From the NCBI RefSeq assembly GCF_002305855.1, contig NZ_CP022163.1, positions 8,747,765 to 8,811,764 on the forward strand: DNA of 64,000 bases, written 5' to 3'. Shown in pieces: positions 46,181 through 55,126 of this stretch (the first letter of the stretch is position 1; each line of letters begins with the position of its first letter). Below the pieces are notes generated by a model. That model saw only the letters and a list, made by a program, of their open reading frames with translations. It was not told where the DNA came from and ran no database searches. Made by a program: the position numbers and the translations under genes. Source of the stretch: Melittangium boletus DSM 14713 (lineage in GTDB: Bacteria > Myxococcota > Myxococcia > Myxococcales > Myxococcaceae).

Positions 46181-46846
46181 ATGGTTGCCCGACGTCCGGC
46201 TCGCGGTTCCCGCCCTTCTCCCCCCCGGCGGCGCCGTACCCCCGAGGAAGCGAAGGAGGCCATCCTCCTGGCCGCCGAGCCGCTCCTGGTGGAGCAGGGG
46301 CCGGATCGCGTGGGCCTGCAATCGGTGGCGCGTGCCGCGGGGGTGAGCCATGCGCTCGTCACGCACTATTTTGGCACCTACGAGGCGCTGGTGCGTGAAG
46401 TCCTCTTGCGCCGCACCCGGCTGCTCGCGGAGGACTTCCAACGGCAACTCCTGGAGACGGGCGCGCCGCCCAGCGCCAGCAGGTTGCTGGAGCGCTTCTC
46501 CTCGGTCTTCCAGGAGAAGGGCCATGGGCGGCTGATGGCGTGGGCCCTGCTCACCGGGCGCGCCGAGCACACACCGCTGGGGCCTCACCCGGGGCTGCGT
46601 GTCGTGGTGGACGCGCTGGAGTTCCAGGTGGGCCGCATCGCCGCCTCGCAGGGTCAGCCGCCTCCGTCCCGCGAGGCCTTGGAGATGACGCTGCTGGTGG
46701 GGCTGTGCGCCAGCCAGTGGTACACGCTCGCCCGGCGGCAACTGCTCTCCGCGCTGGGGCGGACCGCGGACGCCGAGGCCGACGCCCAGTTCCAGGCGGT
46801 GCTCTCCGCCATGCTCCATGGCGCCCTTGGCGTGGAGCCGTCCTAA
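46181..46846 (+). CDS. TetR-family transcriptional regulator
   Basis: The start is taken as ATG 46181, with AGGA eight bases upstream; ATGs at 46157 and 46172 are possible. The 221-aa protein begins with a basic Arg/Pro-rich arm and then a TetR helix-turn-helix (AKEAILLAAEPLLVEQGPDRVGLQSVARAAGVSHALVTHYFG). A helical ligand domain follows. It is convergent with, and overlaps by four bases, an acyl-CoA dehydrogenase gene. TetR proteins such as FadR/PsrA often sense acyl-CoA, so control of the neighbouring fatty-acid genes is plausible. Confidence 0.85.
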   Translation: MVARRPARGSRPSPPRRRRTPEEAKEAILLAAEPLLVEQGPDRVGLQSVARAAGVSHALVTHYFGTYEALVREVLLRRTRLLAEDFQRQLLETGAPPSASRLLERFSSVFQEKGHGRLMAWALLTGRAEHTPLGPHPGLRVVVDALEFQVGRIAASQGQPPPSREALEMTLLVGLCASQWYTLARRQLLSALGRTADAEADAQFQAVLSAMLHGALGVEPS

Positions 46847-47988
46847 TCGAGCAGCTTGAACGTCTCGCGGGCGATGACGAGGCGCTGCACCTCGCTGGTG
46901 CCCTCGTAGATGGTCTGCACGCGGGCGTCGCGGAAGTAGCGCTCCACGGGGAACTCGTCGATGTAGCCGTAGCCGCCGTGGATCTGCACCGCCTTGTCCA
47001 CCGCGCGGTTGGACATCTCGCTCGCGAAGAGCTTCGCCATGGAGGCCTCGCGGGTGAAGGGCTTGCCCTGCTCCTTGAGGTACGCGGCGCGGAAGGTGAG
47101 CAGCTCCGCGGCCTGTAGCTCCGTGGCCATGTTGGCCATCATGAAGCGCAGGCCCTGGAACTCGCCAATCGCCTGGCCGAACGCCTTGCGATCCTTCGAG
47201 TAGCGCACGCTCGCCTCCAGCGCCGCCCGCGCCACGCCGCACGCCTGCGAGGCGATGCCGATGCGCCCGCCGTCCAGGGCGATCATCGCCAGCTTGAAGC
47301 CATCCCCCTCCTTGCCCAGGAGGTTGTCCGCGGGAATGGCGCAGTCCTCGAAGGTGAGGGCCACCGTGTTGGACGCACGCAGGCCCATCTTGTCCTCGTG
47401 CTTGCCCACGTGCAGCCCCGGCGTCCCGCCCTCCACGATGAAGGCGGAGATGCCCTTGCTCCCCTGCCCTCCCGTCTGGGCCCACACCACCATCACCCCC
47501 GCGTAGGCGCCCGAGGTGATCCACTGCTTGCTGCCGTTGAGCACCCACGTGTCCCCGCGCCGCACCGCCGTGGTGCGCATGGCGCGCGGATCCGAGCCCG
47601 CATGCGACTCGGAGAGCGCGAACGAGCCCGCCACCGCGTCACCCGACGTCAGCCGCGTGACGAACTTCTCGCGATGGGCGTCCGTGCCGTAGGTGTGGAT
47701 GAGCTCGGCGCACATGTTGGTGACGGCCATGGTCACCGATGTGGAGGCGCACGCGGCCGCCATCTCCATCATCGCCAAGGAGTAGGACAGGACGCCCGCC
47801 TCGGCGCCGCCGTACTTCGCGGGGATGTTCACCCCCATGAGCCCGAGCGAGGCCAGCTCCCGGTACAGCTCGGGGGAGAAGTGCTCCTCCCGGTCGAAGC
47901 GGGTCGCGTGGGGGGCCACCCGCTCGCGGGCGAACTTGCGCGCGGTGTCGCGAATGAGCGTCTGGGTCTCGGAGAGCTCGAGGTTCAC
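46843..47988 (-). CDS. acyl-CoA dehydrogenase
   Basis: This 381-aa flavoprotein starts at GTG 47988, ten bases after the AgmX-domain gene. It shows FALSESHAGSDPRAM, the DRKAFGQAIGEFQ segment, the VQIHGGYGYIDEFPVERYFRD block, and the catalytic Glu in YEGTSEVQRL. It is the last gene of the operon that starts with the hydroxyacyl-CoA dehydrogenase. Short- or branched-chain acyl-CoA is likely from the operon context. Its stop overlaps the end of the TetR gene. Confidence 0.93.
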   Translation of the reverse strand: MNLELSETQTLIRDTARKFARERVAPHATRFDREEHFSPELYRELASLGLMGVNIPAKYGGAEAGVLSYSLAMMEMAAACASTSVTMAVTNMCAELIHTYGTDAHREKFVTRLTSGDAVAGSFALSESHAGSDPRAMRTTAVRRGDTWVLNGSKQWITSGAYAGVMVVWAQTGGQGSKGISAFIVEGGTPGLHVGKHEDKMGLRASNTVALTFEDCAIPADNLLGKEGDGFKLAMIALDGGRIGIASQACGVARAALEASVRYSKDRKAFGQAIGEFQGLRFMMANMATELQAAELLTFRAAYLKEQGKPFTREASMAKLFASEMSNRAVDKAVQIHGGYGYIDEFPVERYFRDARVQTIYEGTSEVQRLVIARETFKLLD

Positions 47989-47998
47989 GGAGGGCTTC

Positions 47999-48478
47999 CT
48001 ACTTGATGGCCTTGAGGTTGAACGGGTACTCGATGGGGTACGCGCGCTTGTCGGGCGGCGGGGGGAAGTTGATGCTGATCAGCACGTTCACCACGCACTG
48101 GTTGAGCCGCTCGTTCTTGAGCGTCGTCCCCGCCTGGGCCACCTTCGCGTCCCGCACGAAGCCGTCCGGGGAGATGGTGAAGGTCGTCAGGATGCGGCCC
48201 TCCTCCACCTTGCTGCCCTTGCCCGCGAGCACTTCCTCGTAACACTCCTGGATGTCGCGCGAGTAGTACCGCATCACCTCGCGAATGGAGTCCGGGGTGA
48301 AGGGCATCCGGGTGACGTCCGGAGGCTGGGGCCGGGTGGGCACGGCGGACTTCTTCTCCGGGGCTGGAGCCTCGGCGGCCTGCGTGTCCGGGCTGGTGGA
48401 CGCGCCCTTCTTCGTGCCCTGGGCCAGCGCCAGGCCCGAGGCCAACACCACCGCCACCGCGATCGACGGATGCTTCAT
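47999..48478 (-). CDS. exported protein with AgmX/PglI-type C-terminal domain
   Basis: The 159-aa protein has a Sec signal (MKHPSIAVAVVLASGLALAQ), a Pro/Ala/Lys-rich linker and a C-terminal domain (about 65-155). That domain has REVMRYYSRDIQECYEEVL, LTTFTISPDGFVRDAKV and QCVVNVLISINFPPPP. This is the TonB-like AgmX/PglI C-terminal pattern known from myxobacterial gliding proteins. No gliding genes are nearby. It lies between two acyl-CoA dehydrogenase genes, 14 and ten bases away, so co-transcription is nearly certain. Why an envelope protein is in a beta-oxidation operon is unclear. Confidence 0.75.
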   Translation of the reverse strand: MKHPSIAVAVVLASGLALAQGTKKGASTSPDTQAAEAPAPEKKSAVPTRPQPPDVTRMPFTPDSIREVMRYYSRDIQECYEEVLAGKGSKVEEGRILTTFTISPDGFVRDAKVAQAGTTLKNERLNQCVVNVLISINFPPPPDKRAYPIEYPFNLKAIK

Positions 48479-48492
48479 GGCGTAGCGACTCC

Positions 48493-49635
<1,143 letters not shown>

Positions 49636-49700
49636 GACACTCCTAGAAGGAAGGAAATGGAGGGACACCGTTCAACGATGGCCCTCGCGAACGGGGATGA

Positions 49701-50477
49701 CTACCGGCCGGTGAAGGCCGCCGGGCGCTTCTCCAGGAAGGCCTTCATGCCTTCCTTTTGATCCTCGGAGCCGAAGAGGACGGCGAAGCCCTGACGCTCC
49801 AGTTCGTTCGCCGCGCGCAGATCCTGATCGGCGCCGTACTCGATGACGCGCTTGGCCTGGGAGATGGCGAGCGGGCCGTTCTTGAGCAGCTTGCCCACCA
49901 CGGCCTTGCAGTGCGGCAGCAGCTGATCCGCCGGGAGCACGTCCAGCACCAGGCCGATCTCCTTGGCCTTGGCGGCGTCCAGGCGCTCGCCCGTGAAGAC
50001 GAGCTCCTTCGCGCGCATCTTGCCCACCACGCGCGTGAGCCGCTGGGTGCCGCCAAAGCCCGGGATGACGCCGAGGCTCACCTCGGGCAGGCCGAGCTTC
50101 GCCTTCTCCGAGGCGTAGATGAGATCGCACGCGAGGGCGAGCTCGCACCCACCGCCGAGCGCGAAGCCGTTCACCGCGGCGATCGTCGGGATGGCGAGCT
50201 GCTCGAGCGTCTGGAAGACGCGGTGGCCGAGCGCGGCGAACTCACGGGCCTGGGCGGCGCTGATGGAGGCCATCTCCGCGATGTCCGCGCCCGCCACGAA
50301 GGCCTTGTCACCCCCGCCCGTGACGATGAGGGCTCGCACCGTGGCCGGCAGCGCGTGGAGCGCGGACTCCAGCTCCTGGAGCGTCTTGCTGTTGAGGGCG
50401 TTGAGCGCCTTGGGGCGGTCGATGGTGAGGATCGCGAGGGCGTCCTCGAGGTCCAGCCGGATGTTCTCGTAGGCCAT
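49701..50477 (-). CDS. enoyl-CoA hydratase
   Basis: The start at 50477 (MAYENIRLDL) is preceded by AGGACC. The 258-aa crotonase hydrates 2-enoyl-CoA to 3-hydroxyacyl-CoA. Both catalytic glutamates are in place: Glu112 in GGGCELALACD and Glu132 in LPEVSLGVIPGFGGTQRL. AGADIAEM forms the oxyanion loop. It sits 19 bases after the hydroxyacyl-CoA dehydrogenase gene. Confidence 0.94.
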   Translation of the reverse strand: MAYENIRLDLEDALAILTIDRPKALNALNSKTLQELESALHALPATVRALIVTGGGDKAFVAGADIAEMASISAAQAREFAALGHRVFQTLEQLAIPTIAAVNGFALGGGCELALACDLIYASEKAKLGLPEVSLGVIPGFGGTQRLTRVVGKMRAKELVFTGERLDAAKAKEIGLVLDVLPADQLLPHCKAVVGKLLKNGPLAISQAKRVIEYGADQDLRAANELERQGFAVLFGSEDQKEGMKAFLEKRPAAFTGR

Positions 50478-50496
50478 GTGTATAGGTCCTTCGTTC

Positions 50497-51345
50497 CTAG
50501 TACTTGTAGAAGCCGCGGCCGCTCTTCTTGCCATACCAACCCGCGTCCACGTACTGGCGCAGCAACGGGCTCGGCCGGTACTTGTCGTCCCCCAGGCCCT
50601 CGTGGAGCACTTGCGCGATGTAGAGCACGGTGTCCAGGCCGATGAAGTCCGCGAGCTGCAGCGGACCCATGGGCTGGTTGGTTCCCAGCTTCATCGCCGT
50701 GTCGATGTCCTCCACTGAACCCACCCCCTCCATGAGCGCGAAGCAGGCCTCGTTCAGCATGGGGATGAGGATGCGGTTGACGATGAAGCCCGGGAAGTCC
50801 TTGGACACCACCGTCGTCTTGCCCATCTTCTCCGCGAGCGCGCGCGTCGCCTGGTAGGTGGCGTCCGACGTGGCCGCGCCCCGGATGAGCTCCACCAACT
50901 GCATGATCGGCACCGGGTTCATGAAGTGCATGCCGATGACGTTCTCGGGGCGCTTCGTGGCCGCGGCGATGCGGGTGATGGAGATGGACGAGGTGTTGGT
51001 GGCGAGGATGCCGCCGGGCTTCACCACCGCGTCCAGCTCCAGGAAGATGCGGCGCTTGAGTTCCTCGTTCTCCGTCACGGCCTCGACGGCGAAGTCCACG
51101 TCCTTCACCGCGGAGGCGCTCGTCGAGGTGGCCAGGTTGCCGTCCGCCAGCTTGAAGCGGGCCTCGTCCAGCTTGCCCTTCTCCAGCAGCTTCTTGAGCC
51201 CCGCGCGGATCCGCTCCTCGCCCTTGGCGAGCCCTTCCTTGGACACGTCCACCAACGTGACGCGCAGGCCCGCTTGCAGCGCCACCTGGGCGATGCCCGA
51301 CCCCATCTGCCCTGCCCCGACGACGATGATGTGCTCCGTTGCCAT
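50497..51345 (-). CDS. 3-hydroxybutyryl-CoA dehydrogenase
   Basis: This 282-aa NAD(P)-dependent enzyme interconverts 3-hydroxybutyryl-CoA and acetoacetyl-CoA. The Rossmann motif GAGQMGSGIAQ is at residues 10-20. ATNTSSISITRIA, GMHFMNPVPIMQLVE (catalytic His) and the NRILIPMLNEA segment are standard. The end GRGFYKY is typical. It opens the operon and is preceded by a good promoter. Confidence 0.95.
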   Translation of the reverse strand: MATEHIIVVGAGQMGSGIAQVALQAGLRVTLVDVSKEGLAKGEERIRAGLKKLLEKGKLDEARFKLADGNLATSTSASAVKDVDFAVEAVTENEELKRRIFLELDAVVKPGGILATNTSSISITRIAAATKRPENVIGMHFMNPVPIMQLVELIRGAATSDATYQATRALAEKMGKTTVVSKDFPGFIVNRILIPMLNEACFALMEGVGSVEDIDTAMKLGTNQPMGPLQLADFIGLDTVLYIAQVLHEGLGDDKYRPSPLLRQYVDAGWYGKKSGRGFYKY

Positions 51346-51392
51346 GGCGTTGACCTCTTCGAGCGGTAAATTCGTAAATGAGGGACCGGGCG

Positions 51393-51421
51393 GCTATAGC
51401 CCTCGCCCCCCCACCGGTCAA
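51393..51421 (-). promoter_or_regulatory. sigma-70-like promoter for the hydroxybutyryl-CoA dehydrogenase operon
   Basis: On the minus strand a -35 TTGACC (51421-51416) and a -10 TATAGC (51398-51393) are spaced by 17 bases, 47 bases before the start. The -35 touches the stop of the gene upstream. Confidence 0.6.
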
Positions 51422-51822
51422 CGATTCACGGGAGCCCGCAGTCCACGTTCCACACGGATGTCTTCGTCCGTGAGGGTCAGGCGATCCACTCGGGGTGGAA
51501 GCGACGGGCCGCTCGCGCCCCGGGCGAATATCCACACTTCATATGCACCCGAGGGCAAGGTGGCTTTCACGATGAGCGCGGATGGAGGGGAATCGGTAAA
51601 AGTGTGTATCTCGCGCTTTACCAGTTCGTCGTCCGCGTCCTTCACCTGCACGTCGATCGAGCGGATGGCGCTCCAGTCCCGGCCCTCGAGCCGCCAGACC
51701 AGCTCGCGCTCGGGCACCTCCCCACGCTTCCACAACCACAGGCCCAGCACCGCCAGCACCAACAGGGGCAGCCGCTTGAGCAGCGGATGCTGACGCCACG
51801 GACTTCCCGTCACGCCCCTCAC
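51418..51822 (-). CDS. unknown single-span membrane protein
   Basis: This 134-aa protein starts at GTG 51822, overlapping the stop of the gene before it by four bases (GTGA), so the two are coupled. A membrane helix (about 16-31, LKRLPLLVLAVLGLWLW) is followed by an Ig-like beta-rich domain with REIHTF and ATLPSGAYEVWIFARG. I do not recognise a family. It likely faces the periplasm. Confidence 0.65.
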   Translation of the reverse strand: MRGVTGSPWRQHPLLKRLPLLVLAVLGLWLWKRGEVPERELVWRLEGRDWSAIRSIDVQVKDADDELVKREIHTFTDSPPSALIVKATLPSGAYEVWIFARGASGPSLPPRVDRLTLTDEDIRVERGLRAPVNR

Positions 51823-52283
51823 TCCTTCTTCGAGGCGGACTTCTTGCCGCCGCGTCGCGTGCGCAACTCGGAGATGGCCACGTCGGTGCGCAGGGGCTCG
51901 CCCTTCTTCTCGTCGGCCTCGGCGGGCACCAGGCGGATCTGCGCCTTCACCTCCACCGTCATGCCCGAGAGGAACTTGAGCGCCTCGTCGCGCAGCTTCT
52001 CCGACTGCAGGAAGCGCCGCAGTTCCTCGGACACGACACGGCCCACCTCGTCCTTCGTCTTCTCCGCCTGGCCGAGGATGTAGCCGAGCACTTCCTTGGG
52101 CAGCTTGAGCTGGCCCGCCATGGCGCGCAGGCCCTCTTCCGTCATGAAGAGGGCCCCCAGCCCCGCCACCGCCACCTTGCGCATGAACTCGGGCACGAAC
52201 CCCGCCCGGCTCCCGTCGCTCCGCTCCTGCTCATCTCCGAGTAACGGATCGAAGTCGGTCGCGGGGTCCTTGTCGGTCTTCAT
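51819..52283 (-). CDS. unknown helical protein
   Basis: I do not recognise this 154-aa protein. It is soluble and mostly helical, with the segment GALFMTEEGLRAMAGQLKLPKEVLGYILGQAEKTKDEVGRVV. A Lys/Arg-rich tail ends it. The length, the TKDEVGRVVSEELRRFL helix and the basic tail recall phasin-like or polyhydroxyalkanoate-regulator proteins, but the match is weak. It is 36 bases after mrp and overlaps the next gene. Confidence 0.6.
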   Translation of the reverse strand: MKTDKDPATDFDPLLGDEQERSDGSRAGFVPEFMRKVAVAGLGALFMTEEGLRAMAGQLKLPKEVLGYILGQAEKTKDEVGRVVSEELRRFLQSEKLRDEALKFLSGMTVEVKAQIRLVPAEADEKKGEPLRTDVAISELRTRRGGKKSASKKE

Positions 52284-52319
52284 GAGCGGGGGTCCTCGGA
52301 AGCGGGGTTGTCGGGACTC

Positions 52320-53408
52320 CTAGCGTACCACCGGCAGCTTCACCGCCACCCGCATGTTCTCCGTGGAGACCCGACCCGCGATGTTGCGCGCCATGGCCCG
52401 GAAGGCCTGGGCCTCGGGGCTGTCCGGAGCGCCGATCACCACCGGCACGCCCGCGTCACCCGCCTCGCGGATCTTCAAATCGAGGGGAATCTCCCCGAGG
52501 AAGGGGATGGAGAACATCTGCGCCGCCCGGTGGCCACCGCCCTTGTTGAAGATGGGCGTGACGTGCGAGCAGTTCGGGCACACGAACTGGCTCATGTTCT
52601 CCACGATGCCGAGCACCGGGATGTGTACCTTGTCGAACATCTGCTTGGCGCGCACCACGTCCGCGAGCGCCACGTCTTGGGGCGTCGTCACCAGCACCGC
52701 GCCCGCCGCCCGCACCGACTGGGACAGGGACAGCGCCACGTCACCCGTGCCCGGGGGCAGGTCGAGGATGAGGTAGTCCAGCTCGCCCCAGCGCACGTCG
52801 CGCACGAGCTGCATCAGGGCGCCGTGCAGCATGGGCCCTCGCCAGATGAGCGCCTGATCCGCCTCCACCAGGAAGCCGATCGACATCACCTTGAGGCCGT
52901 GCTTCTCCATGGGAAGCAGCGTCTTGCCGTCCGGGCTGGTGGGCTTGTCGGTGATGCCCGTCATCAGGGGCACCGAGGGGCCGTAGAAGTCCGCGTCGAG
53001 CAGGCCCACCTTGGCTCCCTCGCGCGCCAGGGCCGTGGCCAGGTTCACCGACACCGTGCTCTTGCCCACGCCTCCCTTGCCCGCCCCCACCAGGATGACG
53101 TTCTTCACCTGGGGCAGCAGCGCCTGGCCCGGGGTTCCTCCCATGCCGGCCGGCGCCGAGCGCACCTGGGCGCCCCACTCGATGTCGAATGTCTTGAGCC
53201 CCGGCACGCCCTTGAGCGCCGCCTCGGCATCCGCCTGGATCTTCCCCTTCATCGGACAGGCCGGCGTGGTCAGCTCGATCTTGAGCTTCGCCTTGTCGCC
53301 CTCCACGCGGACATCCTTCACCATCCCCGCCTTCACCAGGTCGATGTGCAACTCGGGGTCCATCACCTTCGACATCGCCGCGAGGATGTCGCGCTCGGAA
53401 ACGCTCAT
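52320..53408 (-). CDS. mrp: Mrp/ApbC-type iron-sulphur cluster carrier ATPase
   Basis: The 362-aa protein carries or assembles iron-sulphur clusters. An N-terminal MIP18 (DUF59) domain covers about 5-80, with CPMKG. The MinD/ParA-like ATPase has a deviant Walker A, GKGGVGKST at 110-118, and DLPPGTGD. The conserved CPNC (Cys277, Cys280) binds a bridging cluster between monomers. All hallmarks of Mrp/NBP35 are present and the length is normal. Confidence 0.95.
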   Translation of the reverse strand: MSVSERDILAAMSKVMDPELHIDLVKAGMVKDVRVEGDKAKLKIELTTPACPMKGKIQADAEAALKGVPGLKTFDIEWGAQVRSAPAGMGGTPGQALLPQVKNVILVGAGKGGVGKSTVSVNLATALAREGAKVGLLDADFYGPSVPLMTGITDKPTSPDGKTLLPMEKHGLKVMSIGFLVEADQALIWRGPMLHGALMQLVRDVRWGELDYLILDLPPGTGDVALSLSQSVRAAGAVLVTTPQDVALADVVRAKQMFDKVHIPVLGIVENMSQFVCPNCSHVTPIFNKGGGHRAAQMFSIPFLGEIPLDLKIREAGDAGVPVVIGAPDSPEAQAFRAMARNIAGRVSTENMRVAVKLPVVR

Positions 53409-53464
53409 GCTGGGTTACCTGAATCCTTGAATCCGGGGATGGGGGACGTCCCTCGGCACGGCGC

Positions 53465-53494
53465 GCAATAGCGAGCGGCCCCCGGTAGTGTCAA
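53465..53494 (-). promoter_or_regulatory. sigma-70-like promoter for mrp
   Basis: On the minus strand a perfect -35 TTGACA (53494-53489) is followed after 18 bases by TATTGC (53470-53465), 56 bases before the mrp start. Confidence 0.5.
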
Positions 53495-53532
53495 CTTCCT
53501 CTAATCCCCCGCTCCCCCGGATGCACGCGCCC

Positions 53533-53952
53533 TCATTCGATCGCGGCCACCCGGTACTCCCCCGATTCCCGCTCCAACCGCACCGCCCGTTCCTCGCCCA
53601 GGGGGAACTCCGCCCCCGTGTCCGTCATCCGCACCGGACCCCGCACCACGAGCCGTGCCCGGCGCAACCGCTCGGCCGCCAGGGGCTCACGCTCGAAGTC
53701 CTCGCGCAGCCGCTCGGGGGTGTAACGGGTCCGCAGGGGTTCGCTCAGGAGCGACCAGGCCAGGCTCCAGTCGCCCGCCTCCACCCCATCCAGGAACCGC
53801 GTCAGCACGGCCCGGGGCGCGTCCTGGGACGAGTCCTCGACAACCCGCGCCTGGACGCAATCCGAGGCCGCTTCACGCGGACAGGGCGTATGGACACAGC
53901 CCGTGATGGCCAAGGCCGCTGCCAGGGAGACGGTGGATGGGATGGGGCTCAC
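53533..53952 (-). CDS. small putative lipoprotein
   Basis: This 139-aa protein starts at GTG 53952 and has a lipobox AITGC (Cys19). The mature part has a helical segment (VLTRFLDGVEAGDWSLAWSLLSEPLRTRYTPERL) and a short beta part with TGAEFPLGEERAVRLERESGEYRVAAIE. This resembles NTF2-like or DUF4878-type lipoproteins. Function unknown. It is divergent from dinB, with 29 bases between the starts. Confidence 0.65.
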   Translation of the reverse strand: MSPIPSTVSLAAALAITGCVHTPCPREAASDCVQARVVEDSSQDAPRAVLTRFLDGVEAGDWSLAWSLLSEPLRTRYTPERLREDFEREPLAAERLRRARLVVRGPVRMTDTGAEFPLGEERAVRLERESGEYRVAAIE

Positions 53953-53981
53953 GGCGCGGATATAGTACGCCGCACGCTTCC

Positions 53982-55070
53982 ATGCCTCCCCCCTCGACGC
54001 CCGCGCCGCGCAAGGTCATCCACATCGACATGGATGCCTTCTACGCCTCGGTCGAGCAGCGGGACCATGCCCACCTCCGGGGTGTGCCGCTGGCCGTGGG
54101 CGGCTCGCGCGAGCGTGGGGTTGTCGCGGCGGCGAGCTACGAGGCGCGCCGCTTCGGCGTGCGCTCGGCGATGTCCTCCGCCACCGCCCGCCGGCTCTGT
54201 CCGGAACTGATCTTCGTCCCGCCCCGCTTCGACGTCTACAAGGCGGTGTCCCAGCTCATCCGCGGCATCTTCGCCCGCTACACGCCGCTCATCGAGCCGC
54301 TGTCCCTGGACGAGGCCTATCTCGACGTCACCCACAGCCCCTCCGGCCTCTCCGCCACCGCGATCGCCAAGGCCATCCGCGCGAGCATCCGGAAGGAGAC
54401 GGGCCTCACCGCCTCGGCGGGGGTCTCCTACAACAAGTTCCTGGCGAAGCTCGCCTCGGATCAGAACAAGCCGGATGGGCTCTGCGTCGTCACGCCCCGC
54501 CAGGGTCCGGCCTTCGTCGAGCCCCTGCCCGTCGGCCGCTTCTACGGCGTCGGTCCGGTCACCGCCGCGCGGATGAACAAGCTCGGCATCTTCACCGGGC
54601 TCGATCTGCGCGCCCGCAGCCGCGCCTTTCTCCAGGAGCAGTTCGGCAAGGCCGGCGACTACTACTACCTCGCCGCACGCGGCATCGACCATCGCCCCGT
54701 GCGTGTCGATCAGCCGCGCAAGTCGATCGGTTCGGAGAGCACCTTTCCGGAGGATCTGCTCGAGCACGACGCGCTCGTCGCCGGGCTGATGCCCGCGGCG
54801 GACTCCATCGCCGAGCATTGCGCCCGCGCCGGCATCTCCGGACGGACGGTGACGCTCAAGCTGCGCTACGCCGATTTCCGCCAGGTGACCCGGGCCAGGA
54901 CGCTCCCGGCACCCATCGCCGACCGCGACAACCTCATGGCGACCGCGCTGGCCTTGCTGGCTCCCCTCGAGCCCGTCGAGCAGGGCGTTCGTCTTCTGGG
55001 CCTCACCTTGTCCAATCTCACCGGATCCCACGCGCCGTCCCCGGATGGGCAACTGGGGCTCGAACTCTGA
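53982..55070 (+). CDS. dinB: DNA polymerase IV
   Basis: This 362-aa Y-family translesion polymerase has the catalytic carboxylates in IDMDAFYASVEQ and SLDEAYLDV, the steric gate region after that, and the helix-hairpin motif in GRFYGVGPVTAARMNKLGI. The little-finger domain covers about 240-345. It has no beta-clamp motif I can identify with certainty, though QLGLEL at the C-terminus is close to the QLxLx(L/F) clamp signature. A TATAGT at 53961 could be a -10 box. I saw no LexA box. Confidence 0.93.
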   Translation: MPPPSTPAPRKVIHIDMDAFYASVEQRDHAHLRGVPLAVGGSRERGVVAAASYEARRFGVRSAMSSATARRLCPELIFVPPRFDVYKAVSQLIRGIFARYTPLIEPLSLDEAYLDVTHSPSGLSATAIAKAIRASIRKETGLTASAGVSYNKFLAKLASDQNKPDGLCVVTPRQGPAFVEPLPVGRFYGVGPVTAARMNKLGIFTGLDLRARSRAFLQEQFGKAGDYYYLAARGIDHRPVRVDQPRKSIGSESTFPEDLLEHDALVAGLMPAADSIAEHCARAGISGRTVTLKLRYADFRQVTRARTLPAPIADRDNLMATALALLAPLEPVEQGVRLLGLTLSNLTGSHAPSPDGQLGLEL

Positions 55071-55126
55071 GCCTCCCTCCCCTTACGATGCGCACCACGC
55101 ATGTTCCCTGGGGAGGACTTGGAGAG

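Noticed and set aside
53937..53981. Upstream start for dinB
   Set aside because: It would overlap the divergent lipoprotein gene's start and adds non-conserved residues. ATG 53982 matches the family.
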